From Thalassolituus sp006212115 (lineage in GTDB: Bacteria > Pseudomonadota > Gammaproteobacteria > Pseudomonadales > Oceanobacteraceae), in the NCBI RefSeq assembly GCF_040372045.1, contig NZ_BAABWH010000005.1: a stretch of DNA of 64,000 nucleotides; one strand, written 5' to 3'. Below are positions 44,194-53,663 of the stretch, one piece after another. Position numbers and translations under genes: made by a program. Position 1 is the stretch's first letter. The number at the start of each line of letters is the position of its first letter. Under the pieces are notes generated by a model, which had not been told where the DNA came from, ran no database searches, and saw only the letters and a list, made by a program, of their open reading frames with translations.

Positions 44194-45741
44194 ATGAGTG
44201 CGGCTGAACAGATTAATGAGTTCGATGATAACGACGGAGAAGAACGTCAGCAATATGTGACGTTCAAGGTGGGCGATGAGCTGTTCGCGGTTGAGATGAA
44301 TCCCGTACAGGAAATCATCCGTGTACCTGATGTAATCCGTGTGCCTCTTGCGCCTCCGTCTCTGTGCGGTCTTGCCAACCTACGTGGAAAAGTATTGCCG
44401 ATTCTGTCCCTACGCTACCTGTTTGGTATTCCAGACGCTGAGTCAGATGAAGCAACACGCGCGGTCGTCATAGATGTGGGCCAACCCCTTGGCTTTGTCG
44501 TCGATCGTGTTGCTAGTGTCATAGATTGCGACCCGTCACAGCTGGAAGACGCTTCCACCATTCGCTCCTCAGTCGATACCACTTTGCTTAAAGGTGTTAT
44601 CAAAAACAGTTCGGCCAGCAGCATGGTCATGGTGGTGGATTTTCAGCAACTGGTGGATAACGAGTTTGCTCACCTGGAGCACCTGACCAACGACAGCAGT
44701 CTGCTTTCTGATGGCCTGATCGACGACAGCATGAATCATGACGATGCCGAAGAGGACGACGACGAAATTCAGCTTGTCAGCTTCTCAGTCGACCATCAGG
44801 AATACGCGATTCATATTGATGATGTGAAGGAAATTGTGCAGATGCCTGAGAGCATCACCGCAGTACCGCGCTCCCCCCATCACATTCTTGGTCTGATGAA
44901 CCTCAGAGATCAGCTGCTGCCAATGGTGGATTTGCGCACCATGTTTGCCCTCTCAAGCAAAGACGCAGACGAAAAAAGTCGCGTCATTGTAGTCGCCTCC
45001 GGTGGCTACTTTATTGGCATTGTTGTCGACAGCGTCAGTGAAGTATTACGCATTAACAAAGATGCCGTTGAAGCCCTGATTCCCGCCATGGCAAAAGAAT
45101 CGGAGCTATCCGATATCACTGATATATGTCGTCTGAATAATGGCCAAAGGCTGGTCTCAATTCTTTCCATCGAGCGTTTTTTCGATAGTGGAAATTTACA
45201 GGATGCACTGAACGATATTTCGGAGGAAGGCATGATCGAACAGGAAAACGACGATTACGTCGACGATGAACAGGAAGACGATAACCAGGTCGTGGTGTTT
45301 AAACTGGATGACGAAGAATTCGCTGTTCCCATCACCAGCATCCAGGAAATCGTACGAATTCCTGACGAGTTGATTCGTGTCCCTAAGGCACCCGCTTTCC
45401 TGGAGGGTGTAATTAACCTGAGAGGGATTGTACTGCCCGTCGTAGATCTGCGTACCCGCCTCGAGATTGAAGCAGCAGAACGTAGTGAGCGACAAAGGAT
45501 CGTTGTGTTCTTAATACACGGTGTACGTACTGGTTTTATCGTCGATCAGGTAACCGAGGTATTACGCCTGCCTGATGGCTGTGTCGAGCCTTCTCCAAAG
45601 ATTTCAGAGGAACACGGTGAGCTATTCTCTGGTATGGCAAACCTGCGTGACTCAAAACGTATGATTCAGCTGATTAATCCCGACACCTTGATCGATCAGG
45701 AGTCTGCTGAAGAACTGGAAACTGCTACTGGAGGACAATAG
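44194..45741 (+). CDS. Triple CheW-domain coupling protein
   Basis: A 515-residue protein composed of three CheW domains. They begin near residue 20 (YVTFKVGDELFAVEM), residue 190 (LVSFSVDHQEYAIHI) and residue 365 (VVVFKLDDEEFAVPI). Each contains the pattern VxEI-[IV]-x2-P, followed by xGLxNLR or VINLRG and a VDLRT-type strand. Linkers are acidic (EEDDDEIQ; DDYVDDEQEDDNQ). CheW normally joins CheA to receptors as a single domain. Three in one chain could cross-link the array or pair with the two tips of the receptor encoded 11 bases upstream. Confidence 0.92.
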   Translation: MSAAEQINEFDDNDGEERQQYVTFKVGDELFAVEMNPVQEIIRVPDVIRVPLAPPSLCGLANLRGKVLPILSLRYLFGIPDAESDEATRAVVIDVGQPLGFVVDRVASVIDCDPSQLEDASTIRSSVDTTLLKGVIKNSSASSMVMVVDFQQLVDNEFAHLEHLTNDSSLLSDGLIDDSMNHDDAEEDDDEIQLVSFSVDHQEYAIHIDDVKEIVQMPESITAVPRSPHHILGLMNLRDQLLPMVDLRTMFALSSKDADEKSRVIVVASGGYFIGIVVDSVSEVLRINKDAVEALIPAMAKESELSDITDICRLNNGQRLVSILSIERFFDSGNLQDALNDISEEGMIEQENDDYVDDEQEDDNQVVVFKLDDEEFAVPITSIQEIVRIPDELIRVPKAPAFLEGVINLRGIVLPVVDLRTRLEIEAAERSERQRIVVFLIHGVRTGFIVDQVTEVLRLPDGCVEPSPKISEEHGELFSGMANLRDSKRMIQLINPDTLIDQESAEELETATGGQ

Positions 45742-45744
45742 GTC

Positions 45745-46827
45745 ATGCTGAAACTTCTGATTGTTGACGATTCTGCGCTGATGCGTCGCCATCTGACACA
45801 ATTATTTGAATCAGAGGGTGACTTTACTATCTGTCACGCCCGCAACGGCAATGAAGCCGTTGCGATGAACCGCGAATTCAAACCCGATGTCGTCACGCTC
45901 GATATCAACATGCCGGAAATGGATGGAATTTCAGCACTTTCGCTGATTATGGCCGAGCGTCCTGTGCCCGTCATTATGCTGTCATCACTGACGCAAAAAG
46001 GGGCTTTAGCGACCTTCGAAGCGCTGAATCTCGGGGCTGTCGATTTTGTGGCAAAACCAGGCGGGACTATTTCCATGTCACTCGATGATGTGGCAGCCGA
46101 CCTTATCCGTAAAGTACGTACCGTTACCAAAGCGAAAATCCGTCCATCATCGACTTCCTCCAAGAGTGCATTAGCCAAAAGTCCTGCTCCTGCACGCCCA
46201 ACACCCAGAGCACCACAGAGCCAGAGTAGCGCGGGCAAAGCAACTGGAGTGAAGGATAAAGTAGTGCTGATCGGCGTGAGCACCGGTGGGCCCCGCACAT
46301 TGGAGGATATTCTTCCTGCGTTGCCCGCGAACCTGAACGCGCCTATCGTAATTGCACAACATATGCCGGCCAGTTTCACCAAGTCCTTGGCCAGCCGCCT
46401 GGATCGGGCATGCCCTATGCGTGTTGAGGAAGTAGACAAGGCGACTGCACTCGAGTCCGGAACCATCTATATCGGACGCGGTAATGCAGATATCACTCTT
46501 ACCGTCAGAAAGAGCCAGCTGCATGCCATCAGTAAGCCCGAGGATAAGGAGTATCTCTGGCATCCATCGGTTGAGCTTTTGGGTAAATCCGCCCTGCGCT
46601 GCTGCGACCCCAAGAAAGTACTCGCCATCCTTCTGACAGGCATGGGGCACGATGGGTCTCGAGCTTTCACTGAACTCCACAATCACGGTGCCAGCACCAT
46701 CGCCGAAAGCTCAGAGACTGCGATTGTATTCGGTATGCCAGCCGAGCTCATTGAGCGTCGTGGAGCAGGTAAAGTCCTACCCGCTCAAGCAATCGCAAAT
46801 GAAATTATTAATTTCGTCGGAAAATAA
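45745..46827 (+). CDS. cheB: Chemotaxis protein-glutamate methylesterase CheB
   Basis: A 360-residue response regulator. The receiver domain has Asp8/Asp9 and phospho-acceptor Asp53 (TLDINMPEMDG). After a Ser/Ala/Pro linker the methylesterase domain carries the catalytic Ser in GVSTGGPRTLE, His in AQHMPASFTKSLA and Asp in GMGHDGSRAFTE. It removes methyl groups from receptors or deamidates Gln. It begins 3 bases after the CheW gene. Together with CheR it provides adaptation for this cluster. Confidence 0.95.
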   Translation: MLKLLIVDDSALMRRHLTQLFESEGDFTICHARNGNEAVAMNREFKPDVVTLDINMPEMDGISALSLIMAERPVPVIMLSSLTQKGALATFEALNLGAVDFVAKPGGTISMSLDDVAADLIRKVRTVTKAKIRPSSTSSKSALAKSPAPARPTPRAPQSQSSAGKATGVKDKVVLIGVSTGGPRTLEDILPALPANLNAPIVIAQHMPASFTKSLASRLDRACPMRVEEVDKATALESGTIYIGRGNADITLTVRKSQLHAISKPEDKEYLWHPSVELLGKSALRCCDPKKVLAILLTGMGHDGSRAFTELHNHGASTIAESSETAIVFGMPAELIERRGAGKVLPAQAIANEIINFVGK

Positions 46828-46839
46828 ACGGAGACTTTT

Positions 46840-47457
46840 ATGGCTTTAAAGAAAAGTAACATTGCAACAGCAAGTTCCGACGAGAACGAAGTCAAAGACT
46901 GTAAAACGATTGGACAAAATCTATTGTCCGACGACGCCTCAGTCAGACGATGGGCAGCCCGGGATATCACTCATTGTGATGGTGCCTCCATGATGCTGCT
47001 CGATCAACTTGAGGTCGAAACCGATCTATCCGTGCGCCAGGTCATCCTAACCAGCCTTACTCAGGTCGGCGACTCAGAAGCCGTAGAAGGCCTGGTTCGT
47101 TGCCTTCGTACCGAAGACGCGGGTCTTCGCAATGAAGCCATCGAAGCAATGAAACATCTGCCAAAAGAGATTGCCCCCATCATGGCGTGCCTGTTGAACG
47201 ACAGTGATCCGGATGTACGTATATTTGCTGTGAATATCCTTGAATCTCTGTGTCACCCTGACGTCGAGCAATGGTTGATAGGCGTCATACGGGATGACGA
47301 GCACATCAACGTATGCGCTACCGCTGTCGACCTGCTCGGAGAAGTCGGTAGTGAAAAATCGACCCAAGCGCTGCAGGAACTCAAAGACAGATTCGATGAA
47401 GAGCCGTACATCCAGTTCGCTGCCGATCTGGCCATCAAACGTATTACCGGAGACTGA
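46840..47457 (+). CDS. HEAT-repeat protein of the che operon
   Basis: A 205-residue helical protein with HEAT-like repeats, e.g. SVRRWAARDITHCDG, LSVRQVILTSLTQVGDSEAVEGLVRCL, AGLRNEAIEAMKHLP and PDVRIFAVNILESLC, plus a last repeat ending YIQFAADLAIKRI. HEAT proteins are protein-binding scaffolds without catalysis. Lying between cheB and cheR (12- and 5-base gaps), it probably binds a component of the signalling complex. The N-terminal 30 residues are charged and possibly unstructured. I do not know a named equivalent. Confidence 0.82.
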   Translation: MALKKSNIATASSDENEVKDCKTIGQNLLSDDASVRRWAARDITHCDGASMMLLDQLEVETDLSVRQVILTSLTQVGDSEAVEGLVRCLRTEDAGLRNEAIEAMKHLPKEIAPIMACLLNDSDPDVRIFAVNILESLCHPDVEQWLIGVIRDDEHINVCATAVDLLGEVGSEKSTQALQELKDRFDEEPYIQFAADLAIKRITGD

Positions 47458-47462
47458 ACGCT

Positions 47463-48308
47463 ATGAGCAATACGCTGATCAGCGATCAGGAGTTCGATAA
47501 ATTCGCTGAGTTTTTTTACCGAAAAACAGGCATCAAGTTCGATTCCTCCAAGCGCTACTTTGTCGACAAGCGGGTCGCAGAGCGCATTAAGGAAACCGAC
47601 TCTGAATCCTTCCGCCAGTATTTCACCTCGTTACGCTTTCAGGCCAGTGGTGAAGAATTGCAACGCCTGACCAACTTGCTGACGGTGAACGAAACCTACT
47701 TTATGCGGGAAGACTACCAGTTCCGCTGCCTGATCGACTCAATGCTACCGGACGTGGTGTCGCGGCACGACCCTCGTAAACCGATCCGTATCTGGTGCAT
47801 ACCCTCCTCGTCTGGAGAGGAGCCCTATTCCATCGCCATGTACCTGCTTGAAGAGTGGGACGGCATTGATAAATGGGATGTCGAGCTGATTGCTTCCGAT
47901 ATTGATACCACCATTCTCGAAACAGCCAAAAGAGGCATATACAGCGAGCGATCGGTGCGTAATGTTCCACCAGCCTGGAAGCGACGCTACTTTAAAGATG
48001 TGCCCGGCGGCCAACAGGTCGATCAGGATATCCGTGATGCCGTGGAATTCACTCGTATCAATTTATCGGAGCCGTCTGATGTTCGCAGTATTCGCAATGT
48101 CGACATTATTTTCTGCCGCAACCTGCTGATTTACTTCGACGACCTGTCCAGAAAAGTCGCTGCTGAGCACATGTTTGAGGCGATGTCTCCCGGAGGATAT
48201 ATCTGCCTTGGCCACACAGAATCTATGGGCCGCATCTCACCACTTTATCGCGTTAAAAAGTTTCCCGCTGCCATCGTATACCAGCGACCACTGGAGGCTA
48301 GAAAATGA
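47463..48308 (+). CDS. cheR: Chemotaxis methyltransferase CheR
   Basis: A 281-residue SAM-dependent enzyme that methylates receptor Glu residues. It has the N-terminal helical domain (EFFYRKTGIKFDSSKRYFVDKRVAERIKE) and the SAM site WCIPSSSGEEPYSIAMYL, then DIDTTILETAKRGIY and VDIIFCRNLLIYFD. The common motif is SxGEEPYS with Gly replaced by Ser here. It overlaps the CheY-like gene by four bases (ATGA type junction). Confidence 0.93.
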   Translation: MSNTLISDQEFDKFAEFFYRKTGIKFDSSKRYFVDKRVAERIKETDSESFRQYFTSLRFQASGEELQRLTNLLTVNETYFMREDYQFRCLIDSMLPDVVSRHDPRKPIRIWCIPSSSGEEPYSIAMYLLEEWDGIDKWDVELIASDIDTTILETAKRGIYSERSVRNVPPAWKRRYFKDVPGGQQVDQDIRDAVEFTRINLSEPSDVRSIRNVDIIFCRNLLIYFDDLSRKVAAEHMFEAMSPGGYICLGHTESMGRISPLYRVKKFPAAIVYQRPLEARK

Positions 48309-48673
48309 ATATCCTGATCATCGATGATGCCAGCACAGTGCGCATGTATCACCGTAATGTCCTAGAGGCTGCTGGTTACACAGTTGATGAAGCGGTCAAC
48401 GGACTTGAAGCATTGGAAAAGGCACTCGCCAATAAATTCGACTTGTATATCGTCGATATCAACATGCCCAAAATGGACGGCTACGAATTCCTCAGACAAT
48501 TACGCTCTGAAGATGTCGATCAGGCACCGGCTGTGATGGTGTCTACAGAAGCAGCCGAACTGGATCACACTAAGGCTTTCACTGCCGGGGCTAATCTCTA
48601 CATGGTGAAGCCAATTAAACCCCTGCAGATGATGACCTATGTGCGCCTGCTAGCGGGAGAGGAAAGCGTATGA
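48305..48673 (+). CDS. CheY-like response regulator (first)
   Basis: A 122-residue single receiver domain. Asp7, Asp8 and phospho-acceptor Asp51 (YIVDINMPKMDG), Ser/Thr in MVSTEA and Lys in MVKPIKP are intact. It has no output domain. It overlaps both cheR and cheA by four bases, so it should be made in step with the kinase. It may be the main phospho-partner of CheA or a phosphate sink; a second single receiver is at 51947. Confidence 0.92.
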   Translation: MNILIIDDASTVRMYHRNVLEAAGYTVDEAVNGLEALEKALANKFDLYIVDINMPKMDGYEFLRQLRSEDVDQAPAVMVSTEAAELDHTKAFTAGANLYMVKPIKPLQMMTYVRLLAGEESV

Positions 48674-51600
48674 GTCCACTACTCGAGCAATTCGTGTCAG
48701 AGACCCGTGATTTACTTCAGAGTATCAGCGAACAGCTGCTAGAAGTAGAAAAAGCGGAAGATAAGCAAGCTACCCTGAACGAGCTTTTCCGGATAGTACA
48801 TACTCTCAAGGGAAACACTGGGCTGTTTGAGTTCCCAGATCTCACCCGTGTTCTTCACGCAGGTGAAGACGTCATGTCAGAAGCCCGTGAGCAGACTGAT
48901 TTGTGGGATCAAACACTTACCGACCTGTTATTTGATGCCATGGACTTCGTCAGCAACTTCTGTGACAGCCTGGAAGAAAATGACGGTGAACCCGTATCCG
49001 ACAGCGCGCTTGCCAGCCAGCTTGAAAAAAGTCTGAGAGCGTATCTCGAAGCATCTTCCAGTGAAGCAGATGCAGATAAAAAAGCGACTTCGGATACAGC
49101 AGAGAAAACGACCAAGCCATCGAAAAAAACAGCCGGTAAAAAGAAATCAACGAAAAAAGCATCTGGCGGTAAACGCCGCCCTCCCAGAGCAAAAGGTCTT
49201 CCAGCTGAGAGTCAGCAACTCGCAGAATTATCCTACGATCAACTGAATCACGCCTGGCAGAACAGCGAAGCAGATGGTTCGCTTTGGCTCGTCAACTATC
49301 GTCCTATCACCGAATGTTTCTTTCAAGGTGATGACCCCCTCCACAGCGCCCGCATGGCACCGGGGGTGGTATGGGGCACGGTGATCAGCGAAAGTCGGGA
49401 TGCGGATATAAACGATCTCGATCCTTATCAGTGTGTCAGTACATTTCACCTTCTGAGTAACGCTTCAGAAGAAGAAATTCGTGAGCATTTTCGCTACGTA
49501 GATGATCAGACCGATATCGAAGAGCTGAGTGTCGAACAACTGCTTCTTCTACAAGGCGAAGAGCAAAAAGACGCGCTGCCCGAAGAAACCGTTGATGCCT
49601 TGTGTGAAGCAATTGAAGGGGCCGATCTTAATGCTGCGCGTCAGATTGCAGAAACTTCACTGGAATTACTTAATGGTGAATTGAAAGCCGCCAGCGCTCT
49701 CCGATGGATTATCGATATTGCAGATGGAGAGACAGCAACAAGCACTGAGAAACGCGATGCCCAAATCATCATTGCTCAGCGTTTACGCCATGACCAGCAT
49801 CTGAGCGGCTATCGGTTTACCGTCGCTGAAAATACGTCAGATGAAGACGATCAGTCAGATGAAGATAGCAGCGATGTTAGTGGTAGCGACACCCCAAATG
49901 ATGTTCAGAGCGACGATGGTGCGCTAGCCGACTTGTCTCATGACTTCGATGCGGAGCTAGATAGCCTCAATGAAGAAGACAGGGAGGCGTTCGAGCATAT
50001 TATTCGTACACAAGGTCGTATTCTCGAGTTTAACCCTGCTGACGAATGGTCCCGAGGACGTATTAAGGCGGCATGCAACGTCTTGCACAACGCCGTCACC
50101 TGCCTCGAGCTAAAAACCATGGCTGAACCTTTGGATACCGCGATTGCTTCAGCTACGGAAGGCGACTTGACTGCATTATCCGACTGGATAAATGAAGTCA
50201 TACCGGGCGCATGTGAGGGTCCTGGAGCATCAGTGAGTGGTTCTGATACTAGTGAGAACGACACCGAAAGTAATCATAGTGATGATGCGCATGTTGATGA
50301 TACGGATATCGACGAAACGGAAGCAGACGAATCAAGCACAGTAGAAGAAGCGACTGAGTCTGTCGACGCAACAGGTGACACAGCCAACCACGAACCAAAA
50401 ACGGAACAAGAGCCAGAGAAAAAGAAAGAGTCTGACGCTCCAGTCAAAGCCGCCGCTAAAGTGGAGTCTAAGCCAAAGCAGGAACCAAAACCTGCTGCGA
50501 TCAAACCCGAACCCGCCGTAACGACTTCGAAGAGCGTCAAAGTGGATCAGGAAAAGATTGACCGCTTGATGAATCTGATCGGTGAAATGACGGTTGCCAA
50601 GAATGCTCTGCCCTTCCTGGCAAAACGCGCTGAAGAACAACATGGTCTCAGGGATCTAGCTCGGGAGATTAAGGAACAATATGCGGTCGTGAACAGAATC
50701 GCTGAAGAAATGCAGGACTCCATTATGCAGATTCGCATGATGCCGTTTTCATTTATTTCGATGCGCTTCCCACGTTTGGTGCGTGATATTTCCCGACGCC
50801 TTGAAAAGGACGTCCAGTTAATCATTGAAGGTGAAGATACCGAAGCCGATAAGAACATTATCGAATCGCTGGCTGAGCCGCTGATTCATATTGTCCGCAA
50901 TAGCCTGGATCATGGTATCGAGTCACCGGAGGTCCGTCAGGCTCAGGGTAAATCAACGACAGGGACACTCACCATCAGGGCCTCTCAAGAAGCTGATCGG
51001 GTCATGATCGAGATCCACGACGATGGTAAAGGCATTAACCCTGATGTGATTCGTGAGAAAGCCTTTGAGAAAGGGCTGATTGATGACGCAACACGTCAGC
51101 GAATCACCGATAAAGAGGCTGTGAATCTGGTTCTGATGCCCGGTTTCTCAACCGCCGAGGAGGTCTCAGACCTGTCCGGACGTGGTGTTGGCATGGACGC
51201 AGTGCGAAGCGCCGTCGATAAAGTAAACGGCACCATGGCACTGGAAAGCGAGGTCGGTAAAGGAACCCGAATCCGCATTTCCCTGCCGATGTCGATTGCG
51301 GTAACACGGGTAATGATCGTCGAGTCTGATGAGCAGCTGATGGGTATTCCGATGGATCAGGTGCTGGAAACAGTACGTGTCCCACGCTCTGAAATTCATA
51401 CCGTTAAACACGTGCAGACAACGGTATTACGCGACCGCATAGTACCGCTTAAATCCCTCAATGATCTGCTCGCACTACCTGCCGAACAGATTATTAACGA
51501 AGAAGAAGAGCATGCCGTACTGGTCGCACGCGTCGGTAACGACGTGATTGGCTTAGTCGTGGACGACTTCCGCGGCTCCGTTGATATCATCCAGAAACCC

Positions 51601-51699
51601 ATGGCCGGTGTCCTGTCAGGTATGCAGGCCTATTCTGGTGCAGCTCTGATTGGTGATGGTTCAGTCCTGATGGTTCTGAACCTTAAGGAGATACTCTGA
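48670..51699 (+). CDS. cheA: Chemotaxis histidine kinase CheA, enlarged
   Basis: A 1009-residue kinase (typical CheA is 650-750). The N-terminal Hpt domain has the phosphorylated His44 in RIVHTLKGNTG. A Lys-rich linker (about 130-178) leads to an unusual domain containing ECFFQGDDPLHSARM, then helical stretches and a long acidic Ser/Asp/Glu linker (about 380-620). The dimerisation domain starts VDQEKIDRLMNLIGEM. The ATP-binding domain has N-box HIVRNSLDHGIE, G1 HDDGKGI and G2 GRGVGMDAV. The C-terminal CheW-like domain ends at LNLKEIL. No receiver is fused. Confidence 0.95.
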   Translation: MSPLLEQFVSETRDLLQSISEQLLEVEKAEDKQATLNELFRIVHTLKGNTGLFEFPDLTRVLHAGEDVMSEAREQTDLWDQTLTDLLFDAMDFVSNFCDSLEENDGEPVSDSALASQLEKSLRAYLEASSSEADADKKATSDTAEKTTKPSKKTAGKKKSTKKASGGKRRPPRAKGLPAESQQLAELSYDQLNHAWQNSEADGSLWLVNYRPITECFFQGDDPLHSARMAPGVVWGTVISESRDADINDLDPYQCVSTFHLLSNASEEEIREHFRYVDDQTDIEELSVEQLLLLQGEEQKDALPEETVDALCEAIEGADLNAARQIAETSLELLNGELKAASALRWIIDIADGETATSTEKRDAQIIIAQRLRHDQHLSGYRFTVAENTSDEDDQSDEDSSDVSGSDTPNDVQSDDGALADLSHDFDAELDSLNEEDREAFEHIIRTQGRILEFNPADEWSRGRIKAACNVLHNAVTCLELKTMAEPLDTAIASATEGDLTALSDWINEVIPGACEGPGASVSGSDTSENDTESNHSDDAHVDDTDIDETEADESSTVEEATESVDATGDTANHEPKTEQEPEKKKESDAPVKAAAKVESKPKQEPKPAAIKPEPAVTTSKSVKVDQEKIDRLMNLIGEMTVAKNALPFLAKRAEEQHGLRDLAREIKEQYAVVNRIAEEMQDSIMQIRMMPFSFISMRFPRLVRDISRRLEKDVQLIIEGEDTEADKNIIESLAEPLIHIVRNSLDHGIESPEVRQAQGKSTTGTLTIRASQEADRVMIEIHDDGKGINPDVIREKAFEKGLIDDATRQRITDKEAVNLVLMPGFSTAEEVSDLSGRGVGMDAVRSAVDKVNGTMALESEVGKGTRIRISLPMSIAVTRVMIVESDEQLMGIPMDQVLETVRVPRSEIHTVKHVQTTVLRDRIVPLKSLNDLLALPAEQIINEEEEHAVLVARVGNDVIGLVVDDFRGSVDIIQKPMAGVLSGMQAYSGAALIGDGSVLMVLNLKEIL

Positions 51700-51947
51700 T
51701 GCCCATAGTCTATAGTGAAGATAAGGCCATTTTCGAATCCGTTGTGACTATTCAGGAGGTCGATGATCTTCACGAGTGGTTACTGGCTCACCCGAAAGGC
51801 AGCATCGACCTGGCAGCCTGTGAGCATCTGCATACTGCAGCGCTACAGACACTGTCGAGTGCAGGGAGAACGATCCTTGCCTGGCCGGACGTTGAGGAGC
51901 TGAAACAGTGGATAGAGCCTCTGCTGACAACACAGGAAAATAAATAA
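51699..51947 (+). CDS. STAS-like small protein
   Basis: An 82-residue protein with the look of a STAS domain: GSIDLAACEHLHTAALQTLSSAG, with a conserved beta strand and helix, and AWPDVEELKQWIEPLL at the end. STAS proteins act as anti-anti-sigma factors or bind partners. The phosphorylatable Ser typical of SpoIIAA lies near the DLAACEH position but is not clearly there. It overlaps cheA by one base and the second CheY-like gene by one base. The assignment as STAS is by length and pattern only. Confidence 0.6.
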   Translation: MPIVYSEDKAIFESVVTIQEVDDLHEWLLAHPKGSIDLAACEHLHTAALQTLSSAGRTILAWPDVEELKQWIEPLLTTQENK

Positions 51948-52318
51948 TGAGTAAATTAATCTTTGTTGTTGATGACTCCGCCACCATGCTGATGAGTGTA
52001 AGGGCGTCGCTCGAAATGAATGGATTTCGTGTCGAAACAGCATCCGATGGTGTCGAAGCGCTCGATCGTTTAAACAGCATGAGTCCTGATTTGATTATTA
52101 CTGATATGAACATGCCCCGCATGGGAGGTATGGAATTGATTCAGGCCTTACGCGCTATGTCGAAATTCCGTTTTACCCCAATACTCACACTTACAACTGA
52201 AAGCGAATCATCGAAGCGCGACCAGGCAAAACGTCTGGGTGCAACTGGCTGGCTGGTCAAGCCTGTGCCTGCTACGGATCTGGCAAAAATAATTAAACAG
52301 GTACTGCCAGGGGCCTGA
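51947..52318 (+). CDS. CheY-like response regulator (second)
   Basis: A 123-residue single receiver. It has Asp9/Asp10, phospho-acceptor Asp53 (LIITDMNMPRMGG), Thr in LTLTTESE and Lys in WLVKPVPA. MPRMGGMEL is close to CheY proteins of flagellar systems, although no CheZ or flagellar gene is in the window. Its start codon overlaps the stop of the STAS-like gene. Whether it controls a motor, a diguanylate cyclase or gene expression is unknown. Confidence 0.93.
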   Translation: MSKLIFVVDDSATMLMSVRASLEMNGFRVETASDGVEALDRLNSMSPDLIITDMNMPRMGGMELIQALRAMSKFRFTPILTLTTESESSKRDQAKRLGATGWLVKPVPATDLAKIIKQVLPGA

Positions 52319-52332
52319 GGGCGGAGGTGATA

Positions 52333-53646
52333 ATGAAACATGATACTGATCTGATTCCACTGCGAAAGAAACGCAACCGGTTCGCGCTACTAGGTAATGC
52401 ACTGATCCCTGTATTACTGCTGATTGTCATGCTTACCGGATACGAAACACTTGACGCTGTTCTGGCCGATATACACAGAATAAGCCCAGTTGGAGGATCG
52501 GTTTTTATTGCCTTCTGTGCTTTCGCCGTCATCCACTTTAATCGTATCTGGGTGAAGTGGTTTGTCGCCAGAATGACCGGCGACGAGGCCCCTAAAAGAG
52601 AAAGTAATTTTGATGAAGCAGAACCTGTGATGGTTCTGTCTGCCGCCGAAAAACAAATGCTCGGTGATTTGCGCAATGTACTAATCAGCTTCAGTCCTAT
52701 TGCAGCTTTATTCAATGCTCACCTGAGCAAGACCAATGAAGTGACCGAAGAAGCAGCCACCACGATTATGGAACGCCTGATGTCCATCAACGAGCGCTCA
52801 CAGATGTTCCTGCACACCCTGAATATGGGTAAGTCTGAGGCGGATAGCATCAGTGAAAACGCGCACAGCATCATTGCGCGCAGTCAGGATCTGTTAAGTG
52901 AAATGACCCGCTACCGCGAAATACACGAAACACAGCGACTGAAAGAAGAGCAGGCGATTCGTGATGTGGTGACGCAGGTCGAGAGCTTCAAACCACTGAT
53001 TGGCCTGATCCGGGACGTAACGAAACAAACCAACCTGCTGGCGCTGAACGCAGCCATTGAAGCTGCCCGAGCTGGAGAAGCAGGCCGCGGATTTGCCGTA
53101 GTCGCCGATGAAGTTCGAACCCTGTCTATGCAGATTGAAGACGCGGCTGGAAAAATTGAAGACAGCGTCTTGCAAGTCTCAAGCACGGTAGAGGGGCAAC
53201 TCAAAGAGATGGCGGTCAGCAGCGAAAAAACAGCTGACGAGATGAATTGGCTGGCCAATATCACGGATGCTGTGTCTTCCATATCAACAGACTTCAAACA
53301 AGCCGTTGGCGCTCTGGATAGCCTGTCGGGTAATACAGAAGAAGCCATTGGCCTGGTGCGGAATTCCGTTCTCGATGTTCTGAGTGAATCCCAGTTCCAG
53401 GACGTCTCAAGACAGCAGATCGAGCACGTCCAGCACGGTCTGGAACTGCTTGAAGAGCGTTTCCGTTTGCTCAGCCAGGCAGTGGCGGGCGAGATCGATC
53501 ATCCCCTTCTGGATCTCAGTGATGTCGCCGAGGCATTGAAGAAAATTTATACCATGCAGGTTCAGGCAGATACGCATCAGTCTGTAGTAACAGGTGAAGC
53601 GACCGAACCAAAAGAGGACGACCGTCCACCCATTGAATTGTTCTAA
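52333..53646 (+). CDS. Membrane-anchored receptor-like protein
   Basis: A 437-residue protein starting at ATG 52333 with GGAGG 5 bases upstream. Two hydrophobic helices (about 15-35 and 45-62) with almost no loop anchor it, so no periplasmic domain exists. The cytoplasmic part is helical with an MCP tip KQTNLLALNAAIEAARAGEAG near residue 232 and FAVVADEVRTLSMQ. The C-terminal SQFQDVSRQQIEHVQHGLEL is found in several unusual receptors. Its signalling hairpin is short, so it may fall in a different length class from the tandem-tip receptor. Confidence 0.85.
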   Translation: MKHDTDLIPLRKKRNRFALLGNALIPVLLLIVMLTGYETLDAVLADIHRISPVGGSVFIAFCAFAVIHFNRIWVKWFVARMTGDEAPKRESNFDEAEPVMVLSAAEKQMLGDLRNVLISFSPIAALFNAHLSKTNEVTEEAATTIMERLMSINERSQMFLHTLNMGKSEADSISENAHSIIARSQDLLSEMTRYREIHETQRLKEEQAIRDVVTQVESFKPLIGLIRDVTKQTNLLALNAAIEAARAGEAGRGFAVVADEVRTLSMQIEDAAGKIEDSVLQVSSTVEGQLKEMAVSSEKTADEMNWLANITDAVSSISTDFKQAVGALDSLSGNTEEAIGLVRNSVLDVLSESQFQDVSRQQIEHVQHGLELLEERFRLLSQAVAGEIDHPLLDLSDVAEALKKIYTMQVQADTHQSVVTGEATEPKEDDRPPIELF

Positions 53647-53663
53647 GACAAGGCAGCACAGAC

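Noticed and set aside
45834..46466. 210-codon minus-strand frame opposite cheB
   Set aside because: Antisense to a strongly supported CheB; composition Ser/Ala-rich from codon mirroring.
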